A stretch of DNA of 64,000 nt, taken from positions 124,001 through 188,000 of the forward strand of contig JAFATB010000023.1 in the NCBI GenBank assembly GCA_019244185.1. Reading direction: 5' to 3'. Below the pieces are notes generated by a model that was not told the DNA's origin, did no database searches, and saw only the letters and a list, made by a program, of their open reading frames with translations. A program made the position numbers and the translations under genes. Every line of letters begins with the position of its first letter. Position 1 is the stretch's first letter. Positions 55,610 through 64,000 of this stretch are shown here, piece after piece. Source of the stretch: Acidobacteriota bacterium. Its GTDB lineage: Bacteria > Acidobacteriota > Thermoanaerobaculia > Gp7-AA8.

Positions 55610-58600
55610 TTACGCGTCCATTTCGGCGAAGTTGACGGACACGAGCCGCGAGCAGCCCGCCTCTTCCATCGTCACGCCGTAGAGCACGTCCGCCGCTTCC
55701 ATCGTCCGCCGCGAGTGCGTGATGACGATGAACTGCGTGTCGCGCGACATGTCGCGCACGAGGCGCACGAAGCGCTCCGTGTTCACCTCGTCGAGCGGCG
55801 CGTCGACCTCGTCGAGGATGCAGAACGGCGACGGCTTGTAGCGGAAGATCGCGAACAGCAGCGCGATCGCGGTCAGCGCGCGCTCGCCGCCGGAGAGCAG
55901 CGCGATGGACTGGTTCTTCTTGCCCGGCGGCTGCGCCACGAGCTCGATGCCGCTCTCGAGCACGTCTTCCTCGTCGAGCAGCTGCATGCGCGCGGTGCCG
56001 CCGCCGAAGAGCGACGTGAAGATGTGCGTGAAGGACTCGTTGACCTGCGTGAACGCTTCGCGGAAGAGATCGCGCGAGGTGAGGTTGATCTTGCGGATGG
56101 TCTGGCGCAGCGACTCGATCGACTGCACGAGATCGTCGCGCTGCGTGCGCAGGAACGACTCGCGCGTTTCGAGCTCGGTGTGCTCGTCGATGGCGAGCAC
56201 GTTCACAGGGCCGATCTTCTCGATCTGATCGCTCAGCTTCGCGACGTCGCTCTCGAGCGTCGCGCGCGACTCCTCGTCCGTGGGCGGCTCGACGTCGGCG
56301 AGCGCGTCGATGCCGGCGTGGAGATCGAACGAGATCTGCTCGCGCAGGATGTCGAACGCCGACTTCGCGCGGTCGACGCGGCGTTCCGCCTCGAAGAGCG
56401 CGTCCTTCGCCGCCGTCCACTGCTCGCGCGAGCTGTGCGCGCGCGACTGCAGTTCCGCGACGCGCGCGTCGAGCTCCGCGACTTCGGCCTCGACGCTGGT
56501 GCGCAGCTCGCCGAGCTCTTGCAGCTTGGTCGCCGACTGCGCGAGCTGGCCGCGCGACGCTTCGAGCGCGACGCCGGTGTCGCCCTGACGGCGCACGAGC
56601 GTTTCGATCTCCTGCTGCAGCTGCGTCGCGCGCGATCCGAGCGACACGACGATGCGCGAGAGGTTCTCATGCTCGCGCTGGATGGAGTTCACGTTGCCGC
56701 TCGCGGTCTCGACGTCGACGCGCGCTTTCGACGCCGCCTCCGTCACTTCCTCGAACGCCGTGCGCGACGCGGCGAGCCGTTCTTCCGCGACGCGGATCTG
56801 CTCGTGCAGTTCCGCCTCGCGCGCCTGCAGCTGATCGACGTCCGCGATCGCGGCGTTCTTGCGGCCGAGGAGCTGTTCCTTTTCGTCGGCGTAAAGAGTC
56901 TGTTCCTCGGAGGCGACGGCGAGGTCTTTCTCGAAGCGTTGCAGCTCGGTCCCGGCGCGCTCGCGCTGGCTGCGTTTCTCGCGCAATTCCTGATCGGCCG
57001 TGCGCGCGCGCTCGTCGGCGATGATGCGCGCGTCGTCCGCGGCACGCAGCTCTTCTTCCAGCGTCTGCAGCTCCGCGGCGAAGCCGCTCGCGCGCGACTC
57101 TTCGCTGCCCGCGAGCGCTTCGAGATCGGCGATCTCGCGCTTGATCGAGAAGACGCCCGGCGTCGCGCCTTCGGTCTTGCCGCCGATGACGAGCGGTCCG
57201 CGCACGATGTCGCCTTCGAGGGTGACGAACGTGGCGCTCGGGCGTTCCTTCGCGCGCTCGATCGCCTCGGAGAGCGCCCCGACGATGTACGCCTCGGGGA
57301 TCGCATGGCGCACGGCATCGGCGACGCGTCCTTCGCCGACGACCGAATGCGCCGCGTCGCCGCGACGCGAGCCTTCGCCGGCCGGCTGATAGTCGAGGAG
57401 GATGAACGCGCCTCGGCCCGCGCCGCGTTCGCGCAGACGGCGAATCGCTTCGGAGGCGGTGGCCGTGTCGTCGACGACGATCGCCTTCGACACTTCGCGG
57501 AGGAGCGTGTCCAGCGCGGCTTCGAAGCCTTCCGCCGCGCGCACCGATTCCGCGGCGGCGACGGCGTTCGGGATCAGCTCGAGGATCGCGCGCCGCACGT
57601 CTTCGTCCTGCGCTTCGAGCGAGACCAGCAGCGTGCGCAGCGAGTCGATCTTGTACGTCGTCTGCGACACGCGGTCGCGCGCGCCGGCGAGCGACTCGCG
57701 GAGCGCATCGCGGCGCGCGAGCAGCTCGTCGCGCCGCGCGACGGCATCGCGCGCGTTCTGCTGCGCGGTGGCGAGCGCCTGTTCGGCGTCGCGCACCGAC
57801 TGCTCCCATTCGTACATCTGCGCGCGCGCGCCGTCGCGGCTCTCGGCCGCCTTGCGCGCGCTCTCGGTGAGCTTGGTGAGATAGAACTCGCACTTTTCGA
57901 CCGCGATCTCGATCTGGTGCACCTGATTGCGCGCTTCCGAGATGCGGGCGATGGTGCGCATGAGCGACTCGCGCGAGTCGGCGAGCGATTTCTCGTGCTG
58001 CCGCACCGCGTCGCCGCGCTCCTGACGGTCGCGCTCGGCCTGATCGGCGATCTCGCGGAGGCGGTTGCGCTCCGCGCGCGCGGCTTCAAGCTGCTGCGTC
58101 TTCTCGTCGAGCGCGGCCTGCTGCTCCGCGCCCTCGGCTTCGAGCGTCGCGATCTGCGCGCGCGCGTTGTCGACGCGCTGCACGAGATCGCCGAGGTTCG
58201 TCTCGGATTGCTGGAGGAACGAGCGGAGGCGCTCGACTTCGCCGGTGAGGCCCGCGAGCTCCTCGCGCACGTGCGACGCGCGCGAGGCGCGCGTGGCGTG
58301 CAAGCCGCGCGTTTCGTTCAGCTCCGACTCCGCGCCGCCGAGCGTCGCCGAAAGCTCGCTCTCGCGCTGCTGCGCTTCCGCGAGCGCGGCGGAGGCCTGC
58401 TCTTCTTCGAGCTGCGCCGCAACGATGCGTCCTTTGTACAGCGAGCGTTTCGCCGTCGAGAGCTGGTCCGCGAGCTCTTTGTGCCGGCGCGCCTTCGAGG
58501 CCTGGCGCTTGAGCGAGTTGAGATTCCGCGTCACCTCGGAGAGCGTGTCGTCGATGCGCAGGAGGTTCTGCTGCGTCTCTTCGAGCTTCAGCTCCGCGGC

Positions 58601-59137
58601 GCGGCGCTTGGTCTTGTACTTCGTGATGCCGGCCGCTTCTTCGATCAGGCGGCGGCGATCCTGCGGCTTGTTGGAGAGGATCAGATCGATCTTGCCCTGC
58701 TCCATCACGCTGTAGTTGCGGATGCCGAGGCCGGTGTCCATGAGGATGTCGGAGATGTCCTTCATCCGCACGCGCTTGCCGTTGAGGCGGAACTCCGACT
58801 GCCCGTCGCGGAAGACGCGGCGGTTGATGGTGATCTTGCCGTCGTCCGCCATCGGATGGTTGCCGTCGCCGTTGCTCGTGCCGAGCGTGAGCGTGACTTC
58901 TCCCATCGACAGCGCGCGCTTGCGGGCCGAGCCCTGGAAGATGACGTCTTCCATCGTCTCGCCGCGGATGTGGGAGGCGCGGTTCTCGCCGAGGACCCAG
59001 ATCAGGGCGTCGCAGATGTTCGATTTCCCGCAGCCGTTCGGGCCGACGACGGCCGTCATGGCCGCGGGGAAGGTGAGGTGGGCGGGGTCGTAAAACGACT
59101 TGAAGCCGTGGATGTCGAGCTTTTCGAGACGAAACAT
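55610..59137 (-). CDS. smc: Chromosome segregation protein SMC
   Basis: A 1175-residue protein, normal bacterial SMC length. Walker A is GPNGCGKS (residues 32-39), followed by GQSEFRLNGKRV and the conserved ATPase start. Two long coiled coils flank a hinge domain around residues 515-650 (AVAAAESVRAAEGFEAAL, VVDDTATASEAIRRLRERG and a GPLVIGG strand). The end has signature LSGGERALTAIALLFA and Walker B CILDEVDAPLD. It forms a dimeric ATPase condensing and segregating chromosomes with ScpA/ScpB, which are not in the window. A TAGGAT box lies upstream but without a clear -35 box. Confidence 0.97.
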   Translation of the reverse strand: MFRLEKLDIHGFKSFYDPAHLTFPAAMTAVVGPNGCGKSNICDALIWVLGENRASHIRGETMEDVIFQGSARKRALSMGEVTLTLGTSNGDGNHPMADDGKITINRRVFRDGQSEFRLNGKRVRMKDISDILMDTGLGIRNYSVMEQGKIDLILSNKPQDRRRLIEEAAGITKYKTKRRAAELKLEETQQNLLRIDDTLSEVTRNLNSLKRQASKARRHKELADQLSTAKRSLYKGRIVAAQLEEEQASAALAEAQQRESELSATLGGAESELNETRGLHATRASRASHVREELAGLTGEVERLRSFLQQSETNLGDLVQRVDNARAQIATLEAEGAEQQAALDEKTQQLEAARAERNRLREIADQAERDRQERGDAVRQHEKSLADSRESLMRTIARISEARNQVHQIEIAVEKCEFYLTKLTESARKAAESRDGARAQMYEWEQSVRDAEQALATAQQNARDAVARRDELLARRDALRESLAGARDRVSQTTYKIDSLRTLLVSLEAQDEDVRRAILELIPNAVAAAESVRAAEGFEAALDTLLREVSKAIVVDDTATASEAIRRLRERGAGRGAFILLDYQPAGEGSRRGDAAHSVVGEGRVADAVRHAIPEAYIVGALSEAIERAKERPSATFVTLEGDIVRGPLVIGGKTEGATPGVFSIKREIADLEALAGSEESRASGFAAELQTLEEELRAADDARIIADERARTADQELREKRSQRERAGTELQRFEKDLAVASEEQTLYADEKEQLLGRKNAAIADVDQLQAREAELHEQIRVAEERLAASRTAFEEVTEAASKARVDVETASGNVNSIQREHENLSRIVVSLGSRATQLQQEIETLVRRQGDTGVALEASRGQLAQSATKLQELGELRTSVEAEVAELDARVAELQSRAHSSREQWTAAKDALFEAERRVDRAKSAFDILREQISFDLHAGIDALADVEPPTDEESRATLESDVAKLSDQIEKIGPVNVLAIDEHTELETRESFLRTQRDDLVQSIESLRQTIRKINLTSRDLFREAFTQVNESFTHIFTSLFGGGTARMQLLDEEDVLESGIELVAQPPGKKNQSIALLSGGERALTAIALLFAIFRYKPSPFCILDEVDAPLDEVNTERFVRLVRDMSRDTQFIVITHSRRTMEAADVLYGVTMEEAGCSRLVSVNFAEMDA

Positions 59138-59317
59138 TTTGATGTGCGGGTGGTCCGACTAGCGCGCGATCCTAGCAGGGAAACCGCGGTGCCGATACAC
59201 ACGAATTTGGCTCGTGTAAACCGCTGACGCCAAAGGGAAATTCGCCGTTGACAGCGCGGACGCGCAGCGGTTCCTGTGCAGTGGGCCCGGTCGTCACTGC
59301 TCGTACAATCCCGCCTC

Positions 59318-60316
59318 GTGACGCTCGACGACTTCCTCCTCCGCGAGATCGAACTCGGCTCGTTCCCTGCGGCGGCGTATGCGATCGGGACCGTCGACGG
59401 CGGCATCGAGCGCGAGCGCGCGTTCGGCGAGGCGGTCGCGGTGCCGCTGCGGATTCCCGCGCACGTCGACACGATCTTCGACTGCGCGTCGATCACCAAG
59501 CCGCTCATCACCGGCACGCTCGTGCTGCAGGCGGTCGCGGAGCAGCGCATCGCGCTCGACGACGAATATCGCGGCTTCACGTTTCGCGAGCTGCTCACGC
59601 ATACGTCTGGATTGAAATCGTGGCTGCCGCTCTACGCGCTCGGCGATTACCTGCAGGCGATCGAGGAGCGCGGGCGCGAGCATCCGCGCGGCGCGGTGGT
59701 GACGTACTCCGATCTCAACTTCGTGCTGCTCTACTTCGCGCTGCAGGAGCTCTTCGGCGATTACATCGAAGCCGCGCGCACGCGGATCTTCGCGCCCCTC
59801 GGGCTGCACGACGCGACGTTCCATCCCGCGCCGTCGCTCCTGCCGCGCATCGCGGCGACGGAGTGGGGACAGCGTTTCGAGTACGGCATGTGCGCGACGC
59901 GCTCGATCGCGTTCACGGGATTCCGCCAGGGCCTCATGTGGGGCGAGGCGAACGACGGCAACTCGTTTCACCACGGCGGCACGTGCGGCAACGCCGGCCT
60001 CTTCACGACCGCGCGCGAGGTGTTTCGCATCGCGCAGGGTTTCGCGAGCGGCGAGCTCGTGCCGCGCGAGCTCGTCGTCGAAGCGACGCGCGCCTACAAA
60101 GAAGATCGCGGCCTCGGATGGCAGCTCGCGGGTCCCGGTTTATCGGAGCGCTCGTTCGGGCACATGGGCTTCACCGGCACGTCGGTGTGGGTCGATGAGG
60201 GACGCGTCTACGTGCTGCTGACGAATCGCGTGCATCCGTGCGCGGCGCCGATCGCGATGCATCGCATCCGCGGCACGTTTCACGAGCTCGCGCGCCAGCC
60301 CCAGCGTTCGGCCTGA
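59318..60316 (+). CDS. Serine beta-lactamase-like hydrolase, cytoplasmic
   Basis: A 332-residue protein. GTG 59318 is chosen because TACAAT (59304-59309) lies 8 nt upstream without any Shine-Dalgarno. Motifs are SITK (catalytic Ser/Lys, about 58-61), YSDLN (YxN) and HMGFTG (KTG position, near 282). No signal peptide is visible, unlike the two other serine hydrolases in the window, so it probably acts inside the cell. Such enzymes may cleave esters or D-peptides. Its 3' end overlaps the convergent TPR gene by 37 bp. Confidence 0.85.
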   Translation: MTLDDFLLREIELGSFPAAAYAIGTVDGGIERERAFGEAVAVPLRIPAHVDTIFDCASITKPLITGTLVLQAVAEQRIALDDEYRGFTFRELLTHTSGLKSWLPLYALGDYLQAIEERGREHPRGAVVTYSDLNFVLLYFALQELFGDYIEAARTRIFAPLGLHDATFHPAPSLLPRIAATEWGQRFEYGMCATRSIAFTGFRQGLMWGEANDGNSFHHGGTCGNAGLFTTAREVFRIAQGFASGELVPRELVVEATRAYKEDRGLGWQLAGPGLSERSFGHMGFTGTSVWVDEGRVYVLLTNRVHPCAAPIAMHRIRGTFHELARQPQRSA

Positions 60317-60870
60317 CGCCGCAGCGCGGTCGCGCGCTCGGTCTCGCCGTTCGCCTCCGCCAGCTTGGCGAAGAGAAAGAGCGTCTCGGAGAGCAGCGGA
60401 TCGGGATCGGTGTAGTCGTCGCGGAAGCGCGTCTCGAGGAGCTCGACGTTGTCGCGATAGAGGCGCAGCGCGGCGTCGCGGTCGCCGGCGCGCAGGAGGA
60501 TGTACGCGAGCGCGAGCGCCTGGAACTCCTGGATCTGCGGACACTGCGCGATCTGCAGTTCCATGAGCCGCCGCGCCTCGTTGAGGTCGCGCCCGAGGTG
60601 GGCGAGGGAGAGCGCGATGCCCTCGCGCGCGGCGGGATCGTCGGATTGCTGATACGACGCGATCGCTTCGTCGAAGCGGCCGAGGAGCTTGAGCGCTTCG
60701 GCGCGATGCAGCGCGTCGCCGGTGCGATTCGCCTCGAGCACCGCGTCTTCGTAGCGGCGCTGCTGGATGAGCTGCTGCGCGTTGGTGATCGGCTTCTGCG
60801 CGAGCATGTACGCGACGAGCCAGCCGAGTCCTGCGATGGTGAGGAGCAGGACCCAGAACCACGCGCTCAT
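60280..60870 (-). CDS. Membrane-anchored TPR protein
   Basis: A 196-residue protein with an N-terminal anchor (MSAWFWVLLLTIAGLGWLVAYML) followed by TPR-like helices (ITNAQQLIQQRRYEDAVLEANR, ALKLLGRFDEAIASYQQSDDP, AYILLRAGDRDAALRLYRDN). It overlaps the previous zinc-ribbon gene by ATGA and the convergent serine hydrolase gene by 37 bp at the 3' end. As the last gene of the operon it probably brings protein-protein contact to an envelope system of unknown function. Confidence 0.8.
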   Translation of the reverse strand: MSAWFWVLLLTIAGLGWLVAYMLAQKPITNAQQLIQQRRYEDAVLEANRTGDALHRAEALKLLGRFDEAIASYQQSDDPAAREGIALSLAHLGRDLNEARRLMELQIAQCPQIQEFQALALAYILLRAGDRDAALRLYRDNVELLETRFRDDYTDPDPLLSETLFLFAKLAEANGETERATALRRQAERWGWRASS

Positions 60871-61523
60871 CGCGGATGCGCGGCCGGCCGCGGAACGCCC
60901 GGACGGGCGGGCTGCGGCGCGACGCCGACGCGCGCCGGCTGCGGTCCGGGACGCGCGGCGCCCGGCGGCATCGGCTGCGTGCCGGGGGGCACGGCTCCGG
61001 CGGGCGCGGGAGCGGCAGCGCCGTTCTTCGCCGCGGCCGCCGCCGCGGCTTCCTGCTGGGCCGCCTGTTGCGCGGCGATCACCTCGGGCGGCGTGACCGC
61101 GCCCGACTCGACGACGAACGTGCGCATCGTCTGCGGGCGTCCCTCGTACTGGAAGTCGAGATCGGGCATCGACATCGGCGCGGTCTCGTCTTTCTGATTC
61201 GCGAGATCGGTGACTTCCGTGAGCGGCACCGCGGGCGCGTCGCTGACGTTCGAGAGGTTGCGGCGCATCACGATCTGATGGATGCCGGCGAGCAGCAGAA
61301 ACGCGACGAGCAGCGAGAGCACGATCACGATGCCTTGGCGCTGCCGCGCGTATTCGAGCACGCTCTCGGACTTTGTCACGGTGCGCGGCTGAAAGACTTC
61401 CTGCAGCAGCGCCTGCGTGTCGATGCGCTCGCCCGTGGCCGGGTTCGCGCCGCAATACGGGCAGAGTTTCGCGGCGGCGTCGATCTGATGGCGGCACGCG
61501 GCGCAGACTGCGGAGCTCATCAT
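60867..61523 (-). CDS. Zinc-ribbon membrane protein with Pro/Ala-rich tail
   Basis: A 218-residue protein. The N-terminus has a zinc ribbon (CAACRHQIDAAAKLCPYCG), then about 50 residues, one membrane helix (IVIVLSLLVAFLLLAGIHQIV) and a long periplasmic Pro/Ala/Gly-rich tail. It overlaps the TonB-C-like gene upstream by ATGA (61520-61523) and the TPR gene downstream. The N-terminal ribbon resembles that of the neighbouring gene (CVRCARAIDAIATICPFC), so the two may be related by duplication. The function is unknown. Confidence 0.78.
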   Translation of the reverse strand: MMSSAVCAACRHQIDAAAKLCPYCGANPATGERIDTQALLQEVFQPRTVTKSESVLEYARQRQGIVIVLSLLVAFLLLAGIHQIVMRRNLSNVSDAPAVPLTEVTDLANQKDETAPMSMPDLDFQYEGRPQTMRTFVVESGAVTPPEVIAAQQAAQQEAAAAAAAKNGAAAPAPAGAVPPGTQPMPPGAARPGPQPARVGVAPQPARPGVPRPAAHPR

Positions 61524-62494
61524 CGGAATGATATTTCAACGCTGTACGGCGACGCGACAGGCTCGCCGTTCTCGGTGGCGGGCTTGAAGCGCCAACCCTG
61601 AATCGCGGCGATCAGCGAGGGAAGGTTCGCGCCGCCCGACTGGCGGACGTTGACTTCCTTGACGCGGCCGTCGGCGCCGATGAGCAGATCGAGCCGCACC
61701 GGTCCGTTCGCGCGGAGACGCGGCACCGGCTGGAACTGCGGCACGGGACGCGTGCGGATCGCGGCGCGCCGCGGCGCGCTGTTCTGCGCGCCGTTCTGTG
61801 CGAACGGCGGCGGCGGCGGCGCGGCGTTGCTCGCGCTGGTCATCGACGGCGGCACCATCGCGGGCGCCTGTCCCGGCATCGCGGCCACGGGAGCCGGACG
61901 CGGACGGCGCGGCGGCAGCGCGCCTTGCGCGTAGGCGGCGCCGGTGATCGAGCGCGGATCGACGAGCGCGGCCATGCGGCTCTTCTCCGCCGCGGCGCGC
62001 TGCGCCATCTGCGCGTACTCGGCCGCGGAGACCGCGGTCGCGTCGGTGCGTTGATATTCGGCCGGGACGCCTTCGGCGGGTGCGGCGCCGGTGGGCGCGC
62101 TGGTGATCGGCTGTTCGATGCGATCGACGCCGCCGCTGTCACCGACCGGCACGAGCGGCGTATCGGCACGCTTCACGGCGGGCACGCGCGCCTGCGCCTG
62201 CTGTTGTTGCTGCGCCTGTTCTTCCGGCGTCGGCGGCACGACTTTCGGCGCGCCGTCGCGATTGATGACGTAGCCGATGGCGAACGACGCCACGAGCAGC
62301 ACGGCGCCGGCGATGCCGAAGAGAATCCGCTTCCGCAGCTTCTGCTCGGCGGGCGGTTTGTAGTCGACGATGGGGGCGGGTGCGCTCTGCTGCGCCGTCA
62401 CGGGCTCCGCCTGGTTCCAGTTGCAGAACGGGCAGATCGTGGCGATCGCATCGATGGCGCGCGCGCAGCGGACGCACGGTTTTCGTTCCGTCAT
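61520..62494 (-). CDS. Zinc-ribbon membrane protein with TonB-C-like domain
   Basis: A 324-residue protein. ATG 62494 starts TERKPCVRCARAIDAIATICPFCNW, a zinc ribbon; longer in-frame starts add only low-complexity residues. One membrane helix (ILFGIAGAVLLVASFAIGYVIN) separates it from a long Pro/Ala/Gln-rich linker and a C-terminal TonB-like domain (LRANGPVRLDLLIGADGRVKEVNVRQSG, then IQGWRFKPATENGEPVASPYSVEISF). This inside-out layout, with a cytoplasmic ribbon and a periplasmic TonB domain, may couple cytoplasmic signals to the outer membrane. Partners are unknown. Confidence 0.8.
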   Translation of the reverse strand: MTERKPCVRCARAIDAIATICPFCNWNQAEPVTAQQSAPAPIVDYKPPAEQKLRKRILFGIAGAVLLVASFAIGYVINRDGAPKVVPPTPEEQAQQQQQAQARVPAVKRADTPLVPVGDSGGVDRIEQPITSAPTGAAPAEGVPAEYQRTDATAVSAAEYAQMAQRAAAEKSRMAALVDPRSITGAAYAQGALPPRRPRPAPVAAMPGQAPAMVPPSMTSASNAAPPPPPFAQNGAQNSAPRRAAIRTRPVPQFQPVPRLRANGPVRLDLLIGADGRVKEVNVRQSGGANLPSLIAAIQGWRFKPATENGEPVASPYSVEISFR

Positions 62495-62523
62495 GGCCGC
62501 TCCAAAGTGCAACCGACGTACCG

Positions 62524-63501
62524 TCACGGGACGATGCGGACGCGGCCGTTCTGCCAGAAAGCGATTCCGCCCGCCGTGAGCGCGTACGCGCCGGGGGCGA
62601 TGCCGGTGGCGACGACCGTGCTTTTCTGCCTCGTCACGCGGTACAACGTACCGCTGCTCGAGTCGTACGCGAGCCACCGCGAGCCGCGCGCCACGACGCG
62701 ATCGATGCCGGTCGGGAACTCCGACGAGCGGTTCGCGAAGAGGCCGAGCCCGAGGACGCCGCGCAGGAAGCCGCGGGCGACGGCCTGCGTCATCGACTGC
62801 GTGCCTTCGGTGAGCCAGACTCGCTTGGCAGATGGATCGGCGACGGCGAGGATGGGCGCCGTCAGCGCGCTGCCGCCGCCGGCGAGCGCGACATCGACCG
62901 GCACGGCACCGGCCGCGAGCGTGTCGCTGACGCGCAGCGTTCGCAGATCGACGACGCGGACGCGCGCGTCGCGTGGAAAGAGCAGATACGCGTTCGCGCC
63001 GTCGACTTCGAGGTCCGAGGCGAACGGCGCAATCGTCGCGCGCCGCACGACGCGGTCGCGTTCGATCTCTTCGAGCACGCCATCGACGCGCGAGTAGACG
63101 TAGAGCCGGCCGTTCGCCGCGCGCACGAACGCGGGATCGGCCGCGAGCGGAATCGACGCGCCGCCGACGTGCTGCAGCACGCGCGCGTCGCGCGCGAGGA
63201 CGTACAGCTCGCCGCTCACGAAGAGCGCCGCGATGGGCGTCTCCGCGGTTGCGACGCGCGTGACGCGTCCGCTCGCGAGCTCGACGATGACCGCTTCGTT
63301 GTGCAGCGCGTCGAGCACCGCGACGCGATCGGAAGATGCAGCGATGGAGGTGGCGTTTGCGACGCCGTCGACGCGCCAGCGATCGGCGAGCTCGACCCGC
63401 CCGTCGTGCGCCGCGACGACGCCGCGCGGCGTGTCGATGAGGAGTTGGGCGGTGGCGAGGGGGGCGGCCAAGAGCGCGAAGAGGAGCACGAGTTTCTTCA
63501 T
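62524..63501 (-). CDS. Secreted beta-propeller-like protein
   Basis: A 325-residue protein with a signal peptide (KKLVLLFALLAAPLATA). The mature part is regular beta strands spaced by about 45 residues with short repeats of the type VAVLDALHNEAVIVELASGRV and RVVDLRTLRVSDTLAAGAVP, typical of a YVTN/NHL-like propeller. It overlaps the upstream gene by ATGA (63498-63501) and precedes the TonB-C-like gene by 29 nt. The ligand or partner is unknown. Confidence 0.75.
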   Translation of the reverse strand: MKKLVLLFALLAAPLATAQLLIDTPRGVVAAHDGRVELADRWRVDGVANATSIAASSDRVAVLDALHNEAVIVELASGRVTRVATAETPIAALFVSGELYVLARDARVLQHVGGASIPLAADPAFVRAANGRLYVYSRVDGVLEEIERDRVVRRATIAPFASDLEVDGANAYLLFPRDARVRVVDLRTLRVSDTLAAGAVPVDVALAGGGSALTAPILAVADPSAKRVWLTEGTQSMTQAVARGFLRGVLGLGLFANRSSEFPTGIDRVVARGSRWLAYDSSSGTLYRVTRQKSTVVATGIAPGAYALTAGGIAFWQNGRVRIVP

Positions 63502-64000
63502 CGCCCGCCCTCGACCCGCACCGGCTCGAGCAGCAGCGCGTCCTCGTCTCCCGCCCGCGTCACGCCGAGAATCCGATACGTCAGGCGCAGCGGTGCGGAC
63601 GTGTCGAACGTGCCGGCGAAGATCGTCGGTTCGGAGAAGCGGAACGCGACGCCATAGATGGTGCCGCTCGCGAGCGTCGTCTGCGCGTTGGCCACCTGCG
63701 CGCTTTCGAACGTCGCCAGGCTGGTGAACGTCATCGCATCGAGGGCGACGCGTTGCTCCGGCGCGAGCGCGTCGTACCCATCGCGCAGCGCGCGTAGTTC
63801 GGCGGCGGTCGGATTCGGCGACGGCAGTGCTGCGATGCTCGCGTTCGCGTGCTCGGCTTCGACGCGCAACGTCCGCAGCGTTTCGTTCGCGGGGAACTTC
63901 GCGAGCAGCGCGTCGAGCGTTTCGCGCGCCGCGCGCGATTCGCCGCGGACGAGCTGCGCGATCGCGCGCCGCACTTCGCTGCCGGTCGAGCCGTTCGATG
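63498..64000 (-). CDS. Envelope-associated protein fragment, function unknown (5' part outside window)
   Basis: The frame is open to the right edge, so the N-terminus lies outside the window; 167 residues are visible. It begins with TPR-like helices (RRAIAQLVRGESRAARETLDALLAKFPANETLRTLRVEAEHANAS), followed by beta strands (MTFTSLATFESAQVANAQTTL, YGVAFRFSEPTIFAGTFDTSAPLRLTYRILGVTRAG). No family is recognised. It is at the head of the visible operon of zinc-ribbon, TonB-C, propeller and TPR proteins. Confidence 0.7.
   Translation of the reverse strand, partial: SNGSTGSEVRRAIAQLVRGESRAARETLDALLAKFPANETLRTLRVEAEHANASIAALPSPNPTAAELRALRDGYDALAPEQRVALDAMTFTSLATFESAQVANAQTTLASGTIYGVAFRFSEPTIFAGTFDTSAPLRLTYRILGVTRAGDEDALLLEPVRVEGGR

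Noticed and set aside
55715-59227. 1170-codon plus-strand open frame antisense to smc
   Set aside because: A shadow of smc; composition is almost only Arg, Ala, Glu, Leu and Val with no motifs, while the minus strand has intact SMC motifs.

Overview
The window is very GC-rich (by eye about two thirds G+C, third positions almost all G or C) and densely packed, with overlapping stop/start codons in operons and several overlapping convergent 3' ends. The gene content is that of a free-living, Gram-negative-type bacterial chromosome: TonB-like and MacAB-like envelope proteins, many lipoproteins, M16/M20/M3/M23/M48/M56 peptidases, a PilT ATPase, an ECF sigma factor with its membrane regulator, a LytS/LytTR pair and secreted DUF4097/DUF4403-type proteins. 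This mix suits a soil-type Acidobacteriota lineage. That placement is inference: there is no rRNA or other decisive marker here. One tRNA-Gly(CCC) gene is present. I see no CRISPR array, insertion sequence or prophage.

Layout. 1-3200 (minus): enoyl-CoA hydratase fragment, M20 peptidase, methyltransferase, DUF4142 lipoprotein. 3349-5948: XRE regulator, tRNA-Gly and a SIR2-TPR protein that looks like a defence gene. 6080-11952: lipoprotein, sphingomyelinase-like phosphoesterase, CmoB-like methyltransferase and a BlaI-M56-serine hydrolase operon with a clear promoter/operator. 12050-15590: acyltransferase-like membrane protein, LytS-type kinase, LytTR regulator, SH3/TonB-C lipoprotein. 15598-18270 (minus): ECF sigma, anti-sigma-like protein, DUF4097 adhesin-like protein. 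18319-25830: Fpg/Nei glycosylase, M23 peptidase, TPR protein, M3 peptidase, a large palindrome, a DUF4403 protein and an unusual-start membrane protein. 26253-33284: S1 protein, epimerase, serine hydrolase, a three-gene stress/unknown operon, a PQQ-type glucose/sorbosone dehydrogenase. 33305-43141: gamma-glutamyltransferase, epimerase, secreted protein, PilT, TonB-like protein, EamA transporter, GNAT, M16 peptidase. 43202-48258: peroxiredoxin and a four-gene MacAB-like efflux operon. 48284-55526: a repeat-rich surface protein, M48 peptidase, a cyclic-nucleotide sensor operon, transketolase. 55610-64000: SMC, serine hydrolase and an operon of zinc-ribbon/TonB-like/beta-propeller proteins.

The most notable item is at 43202-43639. 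A Bcp/PrxQ peroxiredoxin has an in-frame TGA exactly at the peroxidatic cysteine (codon 44), followed at the right distance by a stable hairpin with a GUU apical loop. This is best read as a selenocysteine peroxiredoxin with a bacterial SECIS element.

Other signals. A TANNNT -10 hexamer sits only 5-10 nt before many start codons, which implies widespread leaderless mRNAs. Divergent gene pairs with 17-21 bp between start codons share one near-palindromic -10 region. There are two copies of a palindromic element whose arms are built from AGAAYGM heptads, and one 153-bp palindrome with 64-nt arms. A secreted protein carries four 98-residue repeats with nearly identical DNA.
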